A stretch of 64,000 bases of DNA from contig NZ_JAMXOE010000001.1 in NCBI RefSeq assembly GCF_024055575.1, positions 868,001-932,000 on the forward strand, written 5' to 3'. Below are positions 51,816-62,034 of this stretch, piece after piece. The position numbers and the translations under genes were made by a program. The notes beneath the pieces were generated by a model. That model was given only the letters and a program-made list of their open reading frames with translations, was not told the origin of the DNA and ran no database searches. Numbering within the stretch: position 1 is the stretch's first letter; every line of letters begins with the position of its first letter. Source of the stretch: Mucilaginibacter flavidus (GTDB taxonomy: Bacteria > Bacteroidota > Bacteroidia > Sphingobacteriales > Sphingobacteriaceae).

Positions 51816-54154
51816 GCCTGTACGCCTTTAATACAACCAACAACCTCACCGGGAATAATTTTGGCGATGCACTGTTGTCTGTTCAATCATTAAAAATACC
51901 GGCATTGGCCAGTACTATATTGCTAGGCGGCGATAAAATAAATTTTAAGCAGCTTAATATAACCCGCAACGGATTTTCGGTCGATAACCTGCGCCACAAC
52001 TATGGCAGCAATATAATAGGTATTTCGCCCGACGGTAAAACCGGCGTAAACGCGTCGGCATATTTTGTAAACTTGTACAACGCAGAAGCACCAGGCGACG
52101 ATTACGACGAAATTAAAACTCCACAAAAAGACAAAGACATTCCTGTGGATATTGTTTTTTCGAAAGATGGGAAGCTGTTGGCCTCGGCGGGCGGAACAGC
52201 GGTTATAATAATTGATGTAGTAACTCAAAAAGTACTTAAAACTATTGCAACAGGCAATTACGCGGTAACGGGCACTGCCGGGATAGGCGCGTTTTCGCCC
52301 GATAACAAAATGTATGTAGCTTTTGGTATCAGGCAGGAAAAGCCTTCGCGTTTTATGGCCTGTTTTAATATTGCTTCGGGTGTTAAACTTTGGGAACGCG
52401 GAGGAGAAGATTATACATTCAAATTCACCGCCGACAACAAGGTGGTCTTTTGTATCGACCGCTATAATAAAAAAGCGTTGTGGTTAAACGCTAATACCGG
52501 CGAGCTTATCGCCGAAAAAGCTTTTGGCGACAACACCATCTACAACGCAATAGTTACCGATGACCTGAAATTTGCGTTGCTTAATATGGACAACACTATT
52601 GAAGTATGGGACCTGAATACTTTTACCAAAACCGGCGAATTGGGTGGACATAATGCATTTGTTAGCTATAGTACCTTCATGAATGACGAAAAGTACCTGG
52701 TATCAGCATCGTGGGATAATACCATCAGGATATGGGATTGGAAAAACCATAGGGAGCTGATAAAGCTGGTGCTGTTTGATGAAAATGAAGAATGGGTGGC
52801 CTTTATGCCCGATGGCAGGTTTGATGCATCGGCAAATGTGCTGAAGAAAATGTATTACACCCGGGGGAAGGAAATTATCCCGCTCGAGGGCCTATACGAG
52901 CAGTTTTTCACCCCCTTGCTTATCAATCGGGTTCTTAATGGTGAGCAGTTTGCGCCGCTGCCGGTTGACATTAATAACCTTAAAATGGTGCCAAAGGTAA
53001 AAATGACGTACGAGGCCGGGCAGCGCAACCTGGTGGTAAGCAATGATATTCCCACCTTTAATAACACAACCGGTGTAGCGGAAATTACTGTTACAGCAAC
53101 ATCGCCCGACGATGCCATTGATGAAATAAGAGTTTTTCACAATGGTAAAATTGTAACGCTTACCTCCCGGAATCTGATAGTAACAAATGACAGCAAGGCA
53201 AGCACGGTTACAAAAAAATACACCATCAACCTGCTGCCGGGCAAGAACAACGTCCGTGCTTTGGCGCTAAACACGCAGCGGACAGAGAGCACGCCCGATG
53301 AATTAGCTGTAATTTATACCGGGGGTAATGCAGCAGTCGCTCCGGCCCCGGTTAGTACAAACGCAGGCGGCATAATTGCTGCTATCGATAAAAATGCAAC
53401 GCTGAACCTGGTGGTGGTTGGCATCAATCAATATAAAAATCCAAAAATGGCGCTCAATTATGCGCTGGCCGATGCCACGGCTTTTAAGGATGAAGCTGAA
53501 CGTGATGCCCGCACAATGGTAACCAGCGTTAAAACCTACCTGGTAACCGATGACAAAGCCGACAAAGCCGGTATTATAGCTGCCCTTACCGATGTTCAAA
53601 AAAACGCCAGGCCGCAGGATGTGTTCGTCTTCTATTATGCAGGCCACGGGGTTATCAGCGAAAAAAACAAAGAATTTTACCTGGTGCCCAATGACGTAAC
53701 CGATTTAAAAAATGTTGACGAAGCATTGGAACTGCACGGCATACCCTCAAAAATGCTGCAGCAATATGCTATTAACATAGCCGCCCAAAAACAGGTATTT
53801 ATCCTGGATGCCTGCCAAAGCGCTGGCGCCTTCGCTACCCTGATGACCAATGATGCCAACCGCCAGAAAAGCTTTGCCGTTGTAGCGCGTAGCACTGGTA
53901 CACATTGGATAGCGGCCAGCGGCAGCCAGCAGTTTGCCAACGAGTTTGCCCAGCTTGGTCACGGCGCATTTACCTATGTGTTGCTAAAAGCCATGAAAGG
54001 AGAAGCGGCAAGCAACAAAATGGTGACCATAAATGGCCTTAAAAATTATTTGCAGGTACAGGTGCCTGATTTGATGAAGAAATATAACGGTACACCGCAA
54101 TATCCATCGAGCTATGGTTTGGGTGATGATTTCCCGGTGGAGGTGATTAAATAA
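51812..54154 (+). CDS. WD40-caspase copy 2, C-terminal part with intact caspase
   Basis: 780 residues from GTG 51812: second WD40-like propeller (LVSASWDNTIRIWDWKNHRE near 295), Ig-like domain (GQRNLVVSNDIPTF to TESTPDELAVIY) and caspase domain with His612 in YYAGHGV and Cys668 in LDACQSAGAF. As a separate polypeptide it lacks a signal peptide and would stay in the cytoplasm; joined to the preceding frame it would be exported. The conserved sequence upstream of the GTG (frame reading TAKPGEYIIGTNKQGKVG from about 51758) is homologous to copy 3, showing that this is one gene broken by a -1 frameshift. Confidence 0.78.
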   Translation: MSLYAFNTTNNLTGNNFGDALLSVQSLKIPALASTILLGGDKINFKQLNITRNGFSVDNLRHNYGSNIIGISPDGKTGVNASAYFVNLYNAEAPGDDYDEIKTPQKDKDIPVDIVFSKDGKLLASAGGTAVIIIDVVTQKVLKTIATGNYAVTGTAGIGAFSPDNKMYVAFGIRQEKPSRFMACFNIASGVKLWERGGEDYTFKFTADNKVVFCIDRYNKKALWLNANTGELIAEKAFGDNTIYNAIVTDDLKFALLNMDNTIEVWDLNTFTKTGELGGHNAFVSYSTFMNDEKYLVSASWDNTIRIWDWKNHRELIKLVLFDENEEWVAFMPDGRFDASANVLKKMYYTRGKEIIPLEGLYEQFFTPLLINRVLNGEQFAPLPVDINNLKMVPKVKMTYEAGQRNLVVSNDIPTFNNTTGVAEITVTATSPDDAIDEIRVFHNGKIVTLTSRNLIVTNDSKASTVTKKYTINLLPGKNNVRALALNTQRTESTPDELAVIYTGGNAAVAPAPVSTNAGGIIAAIDKNATLNLVVVGINQYKNPKMALNYALADATAFKDEAERDARTMVTSVKTYLVTDDKADKAGIIAALTDVQKNARPQDVFVFYYAGHGVISEKNKEFYLVPNDVTDLKNVDEALELHGIPSKMLQQYAINIAAQKQVFILDACQSAGAFATLMTNDANRQKSFAVVARSTGTHWIAASGSQQFANEFAQLGHGAFTYVLLKAMKGEAASNKMVTINGLKNYLQVQVPDLMKKYNGTPQYPSSYGLGDDFPVEVIK

Positions 54155-54162
54155 ATAAGGCC

Positions 54163-57100
54163 ATGAAAAAAATATTTTTGCTGATATTTTGTTTTTTAGG
54201 ATTGAAAGGCTTTTCGCAAGGCCCCGTGCTTACTTTACCCGCCGGGCACACTGCCCACATCGCTTCAACAATTGTATCGCCGGATAATAAATACCTTATT
54301 TCTTCGTCCGACGATAATACCACTAAGATTTGGGAGATGGCCTCGGGCAAACTGCTTTATAATTTCCCGGATAAAACAGCGGCCGGGGGGCCTTATATGT
54401 TTAACCAGTTTATTTTTAAAAGCAACGGCACCGAATTGATAGCATTAGGCAGGGATGTATTAATGATCTTTGATTTCGGCAAATTCAAAATAACCAAACA
54501 AGTTGCATTGAAAGGTTTTGTATCCGCAGCACTGGCGGCTAACGACCGGACACTGTACATATCAACCCGGCCGGAAAATTACAAGGCAACTATCATTAGC
54601 ATGGACCTGCAGGATTTTTCGGTTAAAAAGCTGTATACACAGTCGTCTGCTGATAATTATTATTTTGCCATTTACAGGATATCATTAAATAAACAACAGA
54701 ACAAACTGCTCTGTTTTAACGGTCGTCAAGAATCGGCGCTGATTGATACCGCCGGTAATGAATTAGAGAAATTTAACACTGATGTAAAGATGTTGTGTTT
54801 CCTTCCCAATGGTGAAATGATGGGCATAAAGGAATTGGAAAAATATAGTCGTAATTATACCATACGCCTAATTAATGCAGATACAAAACAAGTAAGCTGG
54901 GAAACAAACATTACGTTTCAGGGCACTTTTACTTATGAATATAACTTTCAAACAATACAGTTTGACAAAAAATCCGGGCAGTGTTTGTTAGCATCTGGCG
55001 AAGATTTTGCGGTTTTTGATTATATAAATCACACGGTGCCAAATTTATACCCCGTGCCTGTTGGCAAAGCTCGCAGTATGTGTTTTACGCCGAAGCCTGG
55101 AGTTTTTATTATTGGAACACAGTCATTTGCCGAGGGTGGAGTTAAGCTGTACCCCATTAATACAAACAATAATTTAGCCGGTGATAATTTTGGCGATGCG
55201 CTGATGTATGTTGGATCATTAAAATCAAGCGCATTGGCCAGTACCATATTACTTGGCGGCATTTATAAAACTTTTAAGCAGCTGAGCATAACCCGCAACG
55301 GCTTTAGGGCTCATAACTTGTCGTTTAATAAGCCCGGGCCCTTCATGACTATACCTGATCTCATCGGTATTTCCCCCGATGGAAAAACGGGGGTAAATGC
55401 AACTGTAAATTCTGTTAATCTTTATAACACGGAAGCCCCTGGCGAAAAATATGACGCAATTGACACTCCGCAAACATCCAGCCCCCAGGAAATTGTTTTT
55501 TCGAACGATGGAACGTTGCTGGCCACCATTGGAGGCGCAGAGGTTAGAATAATTGATATAAAAAGCAAAAAGGTGCTTAAAAAAATTCCCACCGGGGATG
55601 ATTATTTGTTTCAGGGAAAAACAGGTACCGGTGCATTTTCGCCGGATAACAAAACGTTTATCGCTTTTAGTATCAGGAAGGGTGAGCCCATTGGTTATAT
55701 GGCCTGTTTTAATGTTACGACAGGTGCAAAGCTTTGGGAGCGACAAGGGGGGGATTACTCCTTCAACTTCAGCAGGGATAACGCGGTGGTTTTTTGTATT
55801 GACCATTACCAGAATAAGGCAATGTGGCTAAATGTAAGTGACGGTGCGCCTATTAAACTAAAAGTTTTTGGTGACGGCAAGCAGATAAGCAACGCGGTGG
55901 TTACCAGCGACCTGAAATATGCCTTGCTAAACGTTGGCAGCAAAATTGAAATTTGGGACCTGGCTACTTTTACTAAAACCGGCGAACTGACCGGTCACCC
56001 CAATAATGTGAGCTATAGCGCATTTATGAGTAACGAAAAATACCTTATATCTTCTTCGGCTGATAATACCATAAGGATATGGGATTGGAAAAACCAAAAA
56101 GAGCTGCTGAAACTGGTATTGTTTGATGACAATGAAGAATGGGCGGCTTTTACCCCCGATGGCAGATTTGATGCTACACCCACTATGCTGAAGAAAATGT
56201 ATTACACCCAGGGGAAGGAAATTATACCACTCGAGGGACTGTACGAGCAATTTTTTACCCCCTTGCTTATCAACAGGGTTCTTAATGGTGAGCGGTTTGC
56301 GCCGCTGCCGGTTGACATTAATAACCTTAAAAGGGTGCCAACAGTAAAAATGACCTACGAGGCCGGGCAGCGCAACCTTGTTGTAAGCAATGATATCCCC
56401 ACCTTTAATAACACAACCGGTGTAGCGGAAATTAGTGTTACAGCAACATCGCCCGACGATGCCATTGATGAAATTAGGGTTTTTCACAATGGTAAAATTG
56501 TAACGCTTACCTCCCGGAATCTGATAGTAACAAATGACAGCAAGGCAAGCACAGTTACAAAAAAATACACCATCAACCTGCTGCCCGGCCAGAACAACGT
56601 CCGTGCTTTGGCGCTAAACACGCAGCGCACAGAAAGCGCGCCCGATGAATTGGCTGTAATTTATAAAGGGGGCAATGCAGCAGTCGCCCCGGCCCCGGTT
56701 AGTACAAACGCTGGCGGCATAATTGCTGCTATCGATAAAAATGCAACGCTGCACCTGGTGGTGGTTGGCATAAACGCCTATAAAAACCCCAAAATGAGCC
56801 TCAATTATGCATTAGCCGACGCGACCGCATTTAAGGATGAAGCCGAGCGCGATGCACATACGATGATAACCAACGTAAAAACATATTTTGTTACTGATGA
56901 TAAAGCGGATAAAAGCGGCATTTTGGCCGCCCTTACCGAAGTGCAAAAAAATGCCAAACCGCAGGATGTATTCGTGTTTTACTATGCCGGACACGGGGTT
57001 ATCAGCGAAAAAAATAAGGAGTTTTACCTGGTACCGAATGATGTTACCGATCTAAAAAATGTTGACGAGGCGCTTGAACTGCACGGCATACCTTCAAAAA

Positions 57101-57501
57101 TGCTGCAGCAATATGCTATTAACATAGCCGCCCAAAAACAGGTATTTATACTAGATGCCTGCCAAAGCGCCGGGGCCTTCGCCACGCTGATGACCAATGA
57201 TGCCAACCGCCAGAAAAGCTTTGCCGTTGTAGCGCGAAGCACGGGCACGCATTGGATAGCCGCCAGCGGCAGCCAGCAGTTTGCCAACGAGTTTGCCCAG
57301 CTTGGTCACGGCGCATTTACCTATGTGTTGCTAAAAGCCATGAAGGGCGAAGCGGCCAGCAATAACATGGTGACCATAAACGGTTTGAAAAATTACCTGC
57401 AGGTGCAGGTTCCCGATTTAATGAAGAAATATAACGGCACGCCGCAATACCCTTCGAGTTATGGTTTGGGCAACGATTTTCCGGTAGAGGTAATGCAATA
57501 A
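54163..57501 (+). CDS. Exported WD40-caspase protein, copy 3
   Basis: 1112 residues, the full-length form of copy 2: the same signal peptide, two WD40-like propellers (AHIASTIVSPDNKYLISSSD near residue 27 and LISSSADNTIRIWDWKNQKE near 630), the Ig-like RNLVVSNDIPTFNNTTG domain (near 725-835) and caspase domain with His944 and Cys1000. The caspase half is nearly identical to that of copy 2, while the propellers differ more, consistent with selection or gene conversion acting on the catalytic end. 8 bp after copy 2 and 12 bp before copy 4. Confidence 0.9.
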   Translation: MKKIFLLIFCFLGLKGFSQGPVLTLPAGHTAHIASTIVSPDNKYLISSSDDNTTKIWEMASGKLLYNFPDKTAAGGPYMFNQFIFKSNGTELIALGRDVLMIFDFGKFKITKQVALKGFVSAALAANDRTLYISTRPENYKATIISMDLQDFSVKKLYTQSSADNYYFAIYRISLNKQQNKLLCFNGRQESALIDTAGNELEKFNTDVKMLCFLPNGEMMGIKELEKYSRNYTIRLINADTKQVSWETNITFQGTFTYEYNFQTIQFDKKSGQCLLASGEDFAVFDYINHTVPNLYPVPVGKARSMCFTPKPGVFIIGTQSFAEGGVKLYPINTNNNLAGDNFGDALMYVGSLKSSALASTILLGGIYKTFKQLSITRNGFRAHNLSFNKPGPFMTIPDLIGISPDGKTGVNATVNSVNLYNTEAPGEKYDAIDTPQTSSPQEIVFSNDGTLLATIGGAEVRIIDIKSKKVLKKIPTGDDYLFQGKTGTGAFSPDNKTFIAFSIRKGEPIGYMACFNVTTGAKLWERQGGDYSFNFSRDNAVVFCIDHYQNKAMWLNVSDGAPIKLKVFGDGKQISNAVVTSDLKYALLNVGSKIEIWDLATFTKTGELTGHPNNVSYSAFMSNEKYLISSSADNTIRIWDWKNQKELLKLVLFDDNEEWAAFTPDGRFDATPTMLKKMYYTQGKEIIPLEGLYEQFFTPLLINRVLNGERFAPLPVDINNLKRVPTVKMTYEAGQRNLVVSNDIPTFNNTTGVAEISVTATSPDDAIDEIRVFHNGKIVTLTSRNLIVTNDSKASTVTKKYTINLLPGQNNVRALALNTQRTESAPDELAVIYKGGNAAVAPAPVSTNAGGIIAAIDKNATLHLVVVGINAYKNPKMSLNYALADATAFKDEAERDAHTMITNVKTYFVTDDKADKSGILAALTEVQKNAKPQDVFVFYYAGHGVISEKNKEFYLVPNDVTDLKNVDEALELHGIPSKMLQQYAINIAAQKQVFILDACQSAGAFATLMTNDANRQKSFAVVARSTGTHWIAASGSQQFANEFAQLGHGAFTYVLLKAMKGEAASNNMVTINGLKNYLQVQVPDLMKKYNGTPQYPSSYGLGNDFPVEVMQ

Positions 57502-57513
57502 ATATCAAACAAG

Positions 57514-60500
57514 ATGAAACTAATATTTACTTTTTTTCTGGCGGTTATTTTTACTGATTGCGTTGCCCAAAAGCTGGAGCTGCGTATCCCCATTGCCCAC
57601 ACCGGGTATGTGCAGGCGGCAGCCATATCGCCCGACGATAAATATATCGCCACCGGTGCATCGGATAAATCGGTGAAAATTTGGAGTATAGCCAACGGCA
57701 TGCAATTAAAAACATTGCAGCTAACCGACGATGTGCAGGGCCAGCTAAAGTTTATGGCAGATAAACGGCACCTTACCGTACGCATGGAAAGCGGATGGGA
57801 ATACTGGGACATGCTTAACGGGAAAATGGAATATGAGTTTTTGAGGGCCAAAATGAAAGGCGACTATAAAATAGGCATCATTATATCCGCCGACGGAACC
57901 ATGGCTGCCGTAGTTAGCGCCGGAACTATTATGATACGCAATACCGCAGACGGAACACTTTTGAAAACCATTAATTGGAAAGCGCCTGACCCGGAAGGCT
58001 CGTTTAACATCAACAATATCAAATTCAACAAAAAATATATTGCGATTGTAGAAGGCGGTAAGCTAATGGCTTATAATATAGACAATAGTGCTGCCCTGCA
58101 ATTTGAACAACCCGACGCCCAGCCCGACCAAATTGGCCTTGCGCCAGACAATAACGAGCTTTATGTTAACGGCAAAACCAAACTTTACAAAGTAAACCTT
58201 GATACCCGTGTGGTAACGGTGCTAGAGGAAAAAACCATAACTGTAGATGCTGTTAGCTTTTCGAACAATGGCAAATATGTATTGATGTCGCCCCGCCGGG
58301 TGATTGACAGGGCAACTAACCAGGAACTGCATTACTTTTTTGAAATGGACTACAATGTTGTGGTAGCTGCCAGCGAACAATACTTCGTGTTTTTCGACCG
58401 CGAAAGCAGTAATGGGCACCTATATGCGATGGATAGTTTTGAAAAGCTACGGGATTTTAAAAATGAAACTGCGCGACTACAGCTGATGACTGTAAACACC
58501 AAAACAAATCAGCTTATTTTTACTACCGCAGCAAACGAAGCACGCTTTTGGAATCTCGGCAGCTACAAGTTTGAAAAAACAGTTCCTTTTGCCACCAAAG
58601 AAGGCGCAAACCGCTATAGTTCGGCCTTTGGCGACCAGGGCGATTATTACCTGTCAGGCAATTTTTCGCGGCAAACGATTGTTAATATTAACACGGGCCG
58701 CGTGTTGACTACCTCTGATAAGGGCGTAAAAAGCATATCGCCAGATGGCACCATAGGCTTTATAGAAAAAGCCGGCGCCGGCAATATAATTAATTTAAGC
58801 AGCGGGGCCGTAATTAAAACTATCAGCCTAACCTATCCAAGATATTTTGCATCGCCTGATAACCAAACAGTTGTTTACCAGCACTACCCTGATGCGCGGG
58901 TTAACATTTATAACTATCGAACAAATACGGAGCTAACTGCAGAGGTGCAGGTTGGCGACTACCCAATTTTTAACAGCGCCGGCAATAAGCTGTATAGCGT
59001 AGATGTTTTACACGACCAGGGGCCGCAATCGCCAAGCTTAATAACCACCTCGGTAAGCACCGGCCGGCAGCTTGCAAAAATACCGCTGCTTGAAATTAAC
59101 AGCATGAGGGTAAACAAATTTGCCATTTCGCCCGATGAAAAATACGTCACAGTATCGTATCGTAACCGTGGCGACTACTACATGAGCAAAAATAATATGC
59201 TGATTGTTTATGAATTTGCCACCGGGAAAGAAGTTAGCCGCGCCGGGGACATTTTGGGCGCCGATGAAATATCGTTTTTAGGGAACAATTACCTGGTAGC
59301 CTTAATGAGCGAGATAACCAACATGGTACAGGTATACGACGGATTAACGGCTAAACACGTGGTCGACCTTGCCCATTTTAAAGGCCTTAACGATTGGATA
59401 GCTGTTACCCCCGACGGCTTGTACGACGGCAATATGGAGAGCCTCAAAAAATTTTACTTTGTGCGCGGCAACGAGTTTGTTGACCCCGGCGCTTATTTCG
59501 AAAAGTTTTATACGCCTAACCTGTTTGCCCGTATAGTTGCCGGCGAAAAATTTGCTCCCGTGGATGTAAATATCAAAGCGGTGCCGAAAGTAAAGATTAG
59601 CTACAAACAGGTTTACCGCAATTTAAACGTGGTTGATGATAAAGTGCCAACCTATAACAATACCACCGGCATTGCCGAGATTACCGTAAATGCATCTGCA
59701 GAAAATGATAAAGTTGATGAGATACGCCTGTTTCATAATGGTAAAATTGTAAACCTTGCCACCCGCGGATTGTTTGTTACTGATAATTCCACTGGCACCG
59801 ATAGCAAAAAATATACGTTAAACTTATTGCCGGGGGTAAACAATATCCGCGCAGTTGCGCTTAACAGCCAGCGCACAGAGAGCGCGCCAGACGAGATATC
59901 CGTACGTTACGACAACGGCACAACGCAGGCCAACATACCAGCCAGTCCTGCGGCAAATAATTTAAACACTTTTATTGCCGGGATTGATAAGGACGCCACT
60001 GTGCATTTAATTGTGGTTGGCATCAATCAATATAAAAACCCAAAAATGAGCCTCAACTACGCCCTGGCCGATGCAACAGCATTTAAAGAAGAGGCCGAAC
60101 GCGATGCAGCCACGTTTACGGCCAATATTAAAACTTATTTTATTACTGATGACAAGGCGGACAAAGCCGGTATTTTACAGGCATTTAAAACGGTGCAGCA
60201 AAACGCCAAACCACAGGATGTATTAATATTTTACTACGCTGGCCACGGAGTTATCAGCGATAAAAATAAAGAGTTTTACCTGGTACCGACCGATGTTGCG
60301 GACTTAAAAAATGTAGATGAAGCATTGGCGGAGCATGGCATCCCATCCAAATTATTGCAGCAATATGCCATCGATATAACCGCACAGAAACAGGTATTTA
60401 TTCTGGACGCCTGCCAAAGCGCCGGCGCATTTGCCTCGCTAATGAGCAACGATGCCGGCAAGCTGAAAAGCCTGGCGTTGGTTGCCCGCAGTACGGGTAC

Positions 60501-60753
60501 GCATTGGATAGCAGCCAGTGGTAGCCAACAGTTTGCCAACGAGTTTTCGCAATTGGGGCATGGGGCGTTTACGTATGTACTGTTAAAAGCCATGAAGGGC
60601 GAGGCCACCAGCAACAAGATGGTTACGGTAAATGGCCTCAAAACCTATTTACAAATTCAGGTTCCCGATTTAATGAAGAAATATAATGGCACGCCGCAGT
60701 ATCCGGCCAGCTATGGTTTTGGGAGCGATTTCCCGGTGCAGATTGTGAAATAA
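57514..60753 (+). CDS. Exported WD40-caspase protein, copy 4
   Basis: 1079 residues: signal peptide (ending TDCVAQ), WD40-like propellers (YIATGASDKSVKIWSIANGM near residue 48), the Ig-like domain in the copy 1 style (VYRNLNVVDDKVPTYNNTTG near 706-815) and caspase domain with His911 in YYAGHGV and Cys967 in LDACQSAGAF. Copies 1 and 4 share the NLNVVDDK/ATRGLFVTDN form of the middle domain; copies 2 and 3 share the NLVVSNDIP/TSRNLIVTND form, giving two subtypes in a 1-2-2-1 order. Last gene of the array, convergent with a transporter gene. Confidence 0.9.
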   Translation: MKLIFTFFLAVIFTDCVAQKLELRIPIAHTGYVQAAAISPDDKYIATGASDKSVKIWSIANGMQLKTLQLTDDVQGQLKFMADKRHLTVRMESGWEYWDMLNGKMEYEFLRAKMKGDYKIGIIISADGTMAAVVSAGTIMIRNTADGTLLKTINWKAPDPEGSFNINNIKFNKKYIAIVEGGKLMAYNIDNSAALQFEQPDAQPDQIGLAPDNNELYVNGKTKLYKVNLDTRVVTVLEEKTITVDAVSFSNNGKYVLMSPRRVIDRATNQELHYFFEMDYNVVVAASEQYFVFFDRESSNGHLYAMDSFEKLRDFKNETARLQLMTVNTKTNQLIFTTAANEARFWNLGSYKFEKTVPFATKEGANRYSSAFGDQGDYYLSGNFSRQTIVNINTGRVLTTSDKGVKSISPDGTIGFIEKAGAGNIINLSSGAVIKTISLTYPRYFASPDNQTVVYQHYPDARVNIYNYRTNTELTAEVQVGDYPIFNSAGNKLYSVDVLHDQGPQSPSLITTSVSTGRQLAKIPLLEINSMRVNKFAISPDEKYVTVSYRNRGDYYMSKNNMLIVYEFATGKEVSRAGDILGADEISFLGNNYLVALMSEITNMVQVYDGLTAKHVVDLAHFKGLNDWIAVTPDGLYDGNMESLKKFYFVRGNEFVDPGAYFEKFYTPNLFARIVAGEKFAPVDVNIKAVPKVKISYKQVYRNLNVVDDKVPTYNNTTGIAEITVNASAENDKVDEIRLFHNGKIVNLATRGLFVTDNSTGTDSKKYTLNLLPGVNNIRAVALNSQRTESAPDEISVRYDNGTTQANIPASPAANNLNTFIAGIDKDATVHLIVVGINQYKNPKMSLNYALADATAFKEEAERDAATFTANIKTYFITDDKADKAGILQAFKTVQQNAKPQDVLIFYYAGHGVISDKNKEFYLVPTDVADLKNVDEALAEHGIPSKLLQQYAIDITAQKQVFILDACQSAGAFASLMSNDAGKLKSLALVARSTGTHWIAASGSQQFANEFSQLGHGAFTYVLLKAMKGEATSNKMVTVNGLKTYLQIQVPDLMKKYNGTPQYPASYGFGSDFPVQIVK

Positions 60754-60768
60754 GCTTTAATTGCTTTT

Positions 60769-61740
60769 TTACGCCAGGTGCATAACTGCATACAAAGCCG
60801 TAGCCGAAATAGCAATCCATAATACTACTCCTTGCAAAAAAGGTTTAAAGCCCACAGCCCCTAATACAGTTCGTGATAAGCCTGCGCCAATTAAAAACAA
60901 TGTCAGCGTTAAGCCCGCTTTTGCAATCGCAATAAAATAAGGGCTTACAGCCGAGATTTTCGGGAGGTAAGTATTGGCTATCATCGCCAAAATATACAGC
61001 CCTATAAAGTAGGGGATTTTTATTTTTTTAGACTGATTTTTGAACAGCCCAGCTGCGATAAAAGTTACAGGGATTATCCATAGCGCCCGGGCCAGTTTAA
61101 CGGTGGTGGCAACTTCCAGCGCATGGGCGCCATACTTGCCTGCCGCACCAACAACCGAACTGGTATCGTGTATGGCAATGGCGCACCAGAGACCGAACTG
61201 TGTTTGCGACAGGTTAAAGTAATGCCCGATAACAGGGAACGCGAACAGCGCGATAGAATTAAGTACAAACACACAGCCTAAGGTAACCGATATTTGTTTT
61301 TCTTCGGCCTTTATTACAGGTGAAATGGCCGCAATAGCGCTGCCGCCGCAAATAGCTGTCCCAGACGAAATAAGGAACGAGGTTTTCTTATCGATGTTTA
61401 GCCATTTGCCCATAAAGTAACCAAATACCAAAGTGGCTGCTATTGAGGCTACAGTAAATAAAATACCCTGTTTACCTGCCTGCAGAGCGCTGTGAACGTT
61501 CATGCCAAAGCCCAGGCCAACAACCGATACCTGGAGCAGTATATGAGTAGCTTTATGATTAAGGTGCAGGTATGGATGCCCAATTAATTGCGCTATTACC
61601 AGACCGGCCAGAAGGGCTAATGCCGGGCTGGCAAAGGGCGTGAGGCAAAAAGACACGCAGATAATAAATATCGCCTTTTTTGTATAAGCGTTGATGTTAA
61701 TTAGAGACCGGGAGTTTGCAGCCGGTTGTAGTACTTGCAT
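60769..61740 (-). CDS. YeiH-type putative sulfate exporter family transporter
   Basis: 323 residues with about ten hydrophobic segments and family signatures: PALALLAGLVIAQLIGHP near residue 38, LQVSVVGLGFGMN near 68, SGTAICGGSAIAAISPVIKA near 125 and AIHDTSSVVGAAGKYG near 180. UPF0324 members are annotated as putative sulfate exporters on weak grounds; a role in sulfite/taurine-linked export is reported for relatives. No LysR regulator is adjacent, unlike in many genomes. Inner membrane. Confidence 0.88.
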   Translation of the reverse strand: MQVLQPAANSRSLININAYTKKAIFIICVSFCLTPFASPALALLAGLVIAQLIGHPYLHLNHKATHILLQVSVVGLGFGMNVHSALQAGKQGILFTVASIAATLVFGYFMGKWLNIDKKTSFLISSGTAICGGSAIAAISPVIKAEEKQISVTLGCVFVLNSIALFAFPVIGHYFNLSQTQFGLWCAIAIHDTSSVVGAAGKYGAHALEVATTVKLARALWIIPVTFIAAGLFKNQSKKIKIPYFIGLYILAMIANTYLPKISAVSPYFIAIAKAGLTLTLFLIGAGLSRTVLGAVGFKPFLQGVVLWIAISATALYAVMHLA

Positions 61741-61958
61741 AACTATAAATTATTTATTGATGCAAGTATCGGTAGCATTCTAATGTATTTTATATCATAA
61801 AGTGGAATACTCGATAACTTAAAGTAATGACAAACCGTGCTCTGTATGTGCTTCATCACTCATTTGGAATGAAAAAAGTGGTTTTTCGGCACATTTTCGA
61901 TATAAGTAATACTTGTGTAATGATTTACTAAACAAGCTTCGATTACATTGACAGCCGT

Positions 61959-61966
61959 TAGATTTG
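61959..61966 (+). promoter_or_regulatory. TAGATTTG promoter box
   Basis: Fits TAnnTTTG 69 bp upstream of the DUF2461 gene. The rest of the 294-bp gap (61741-62034) shows nothing else. Confidence 0.4.
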
Positions 61967-62034
61967 AAAAACACAACCAACCAATGAAAGCCGGGGATTT
62001 AGGTAACCACCCCTGCTTTATGAAGGACTAAAAA

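Noticed and set aside
55249..55806. 185-codon - strand frame
   Set aside because: Antisense to WD40-caspase copy 3; similar shadows appear in its paralogues.
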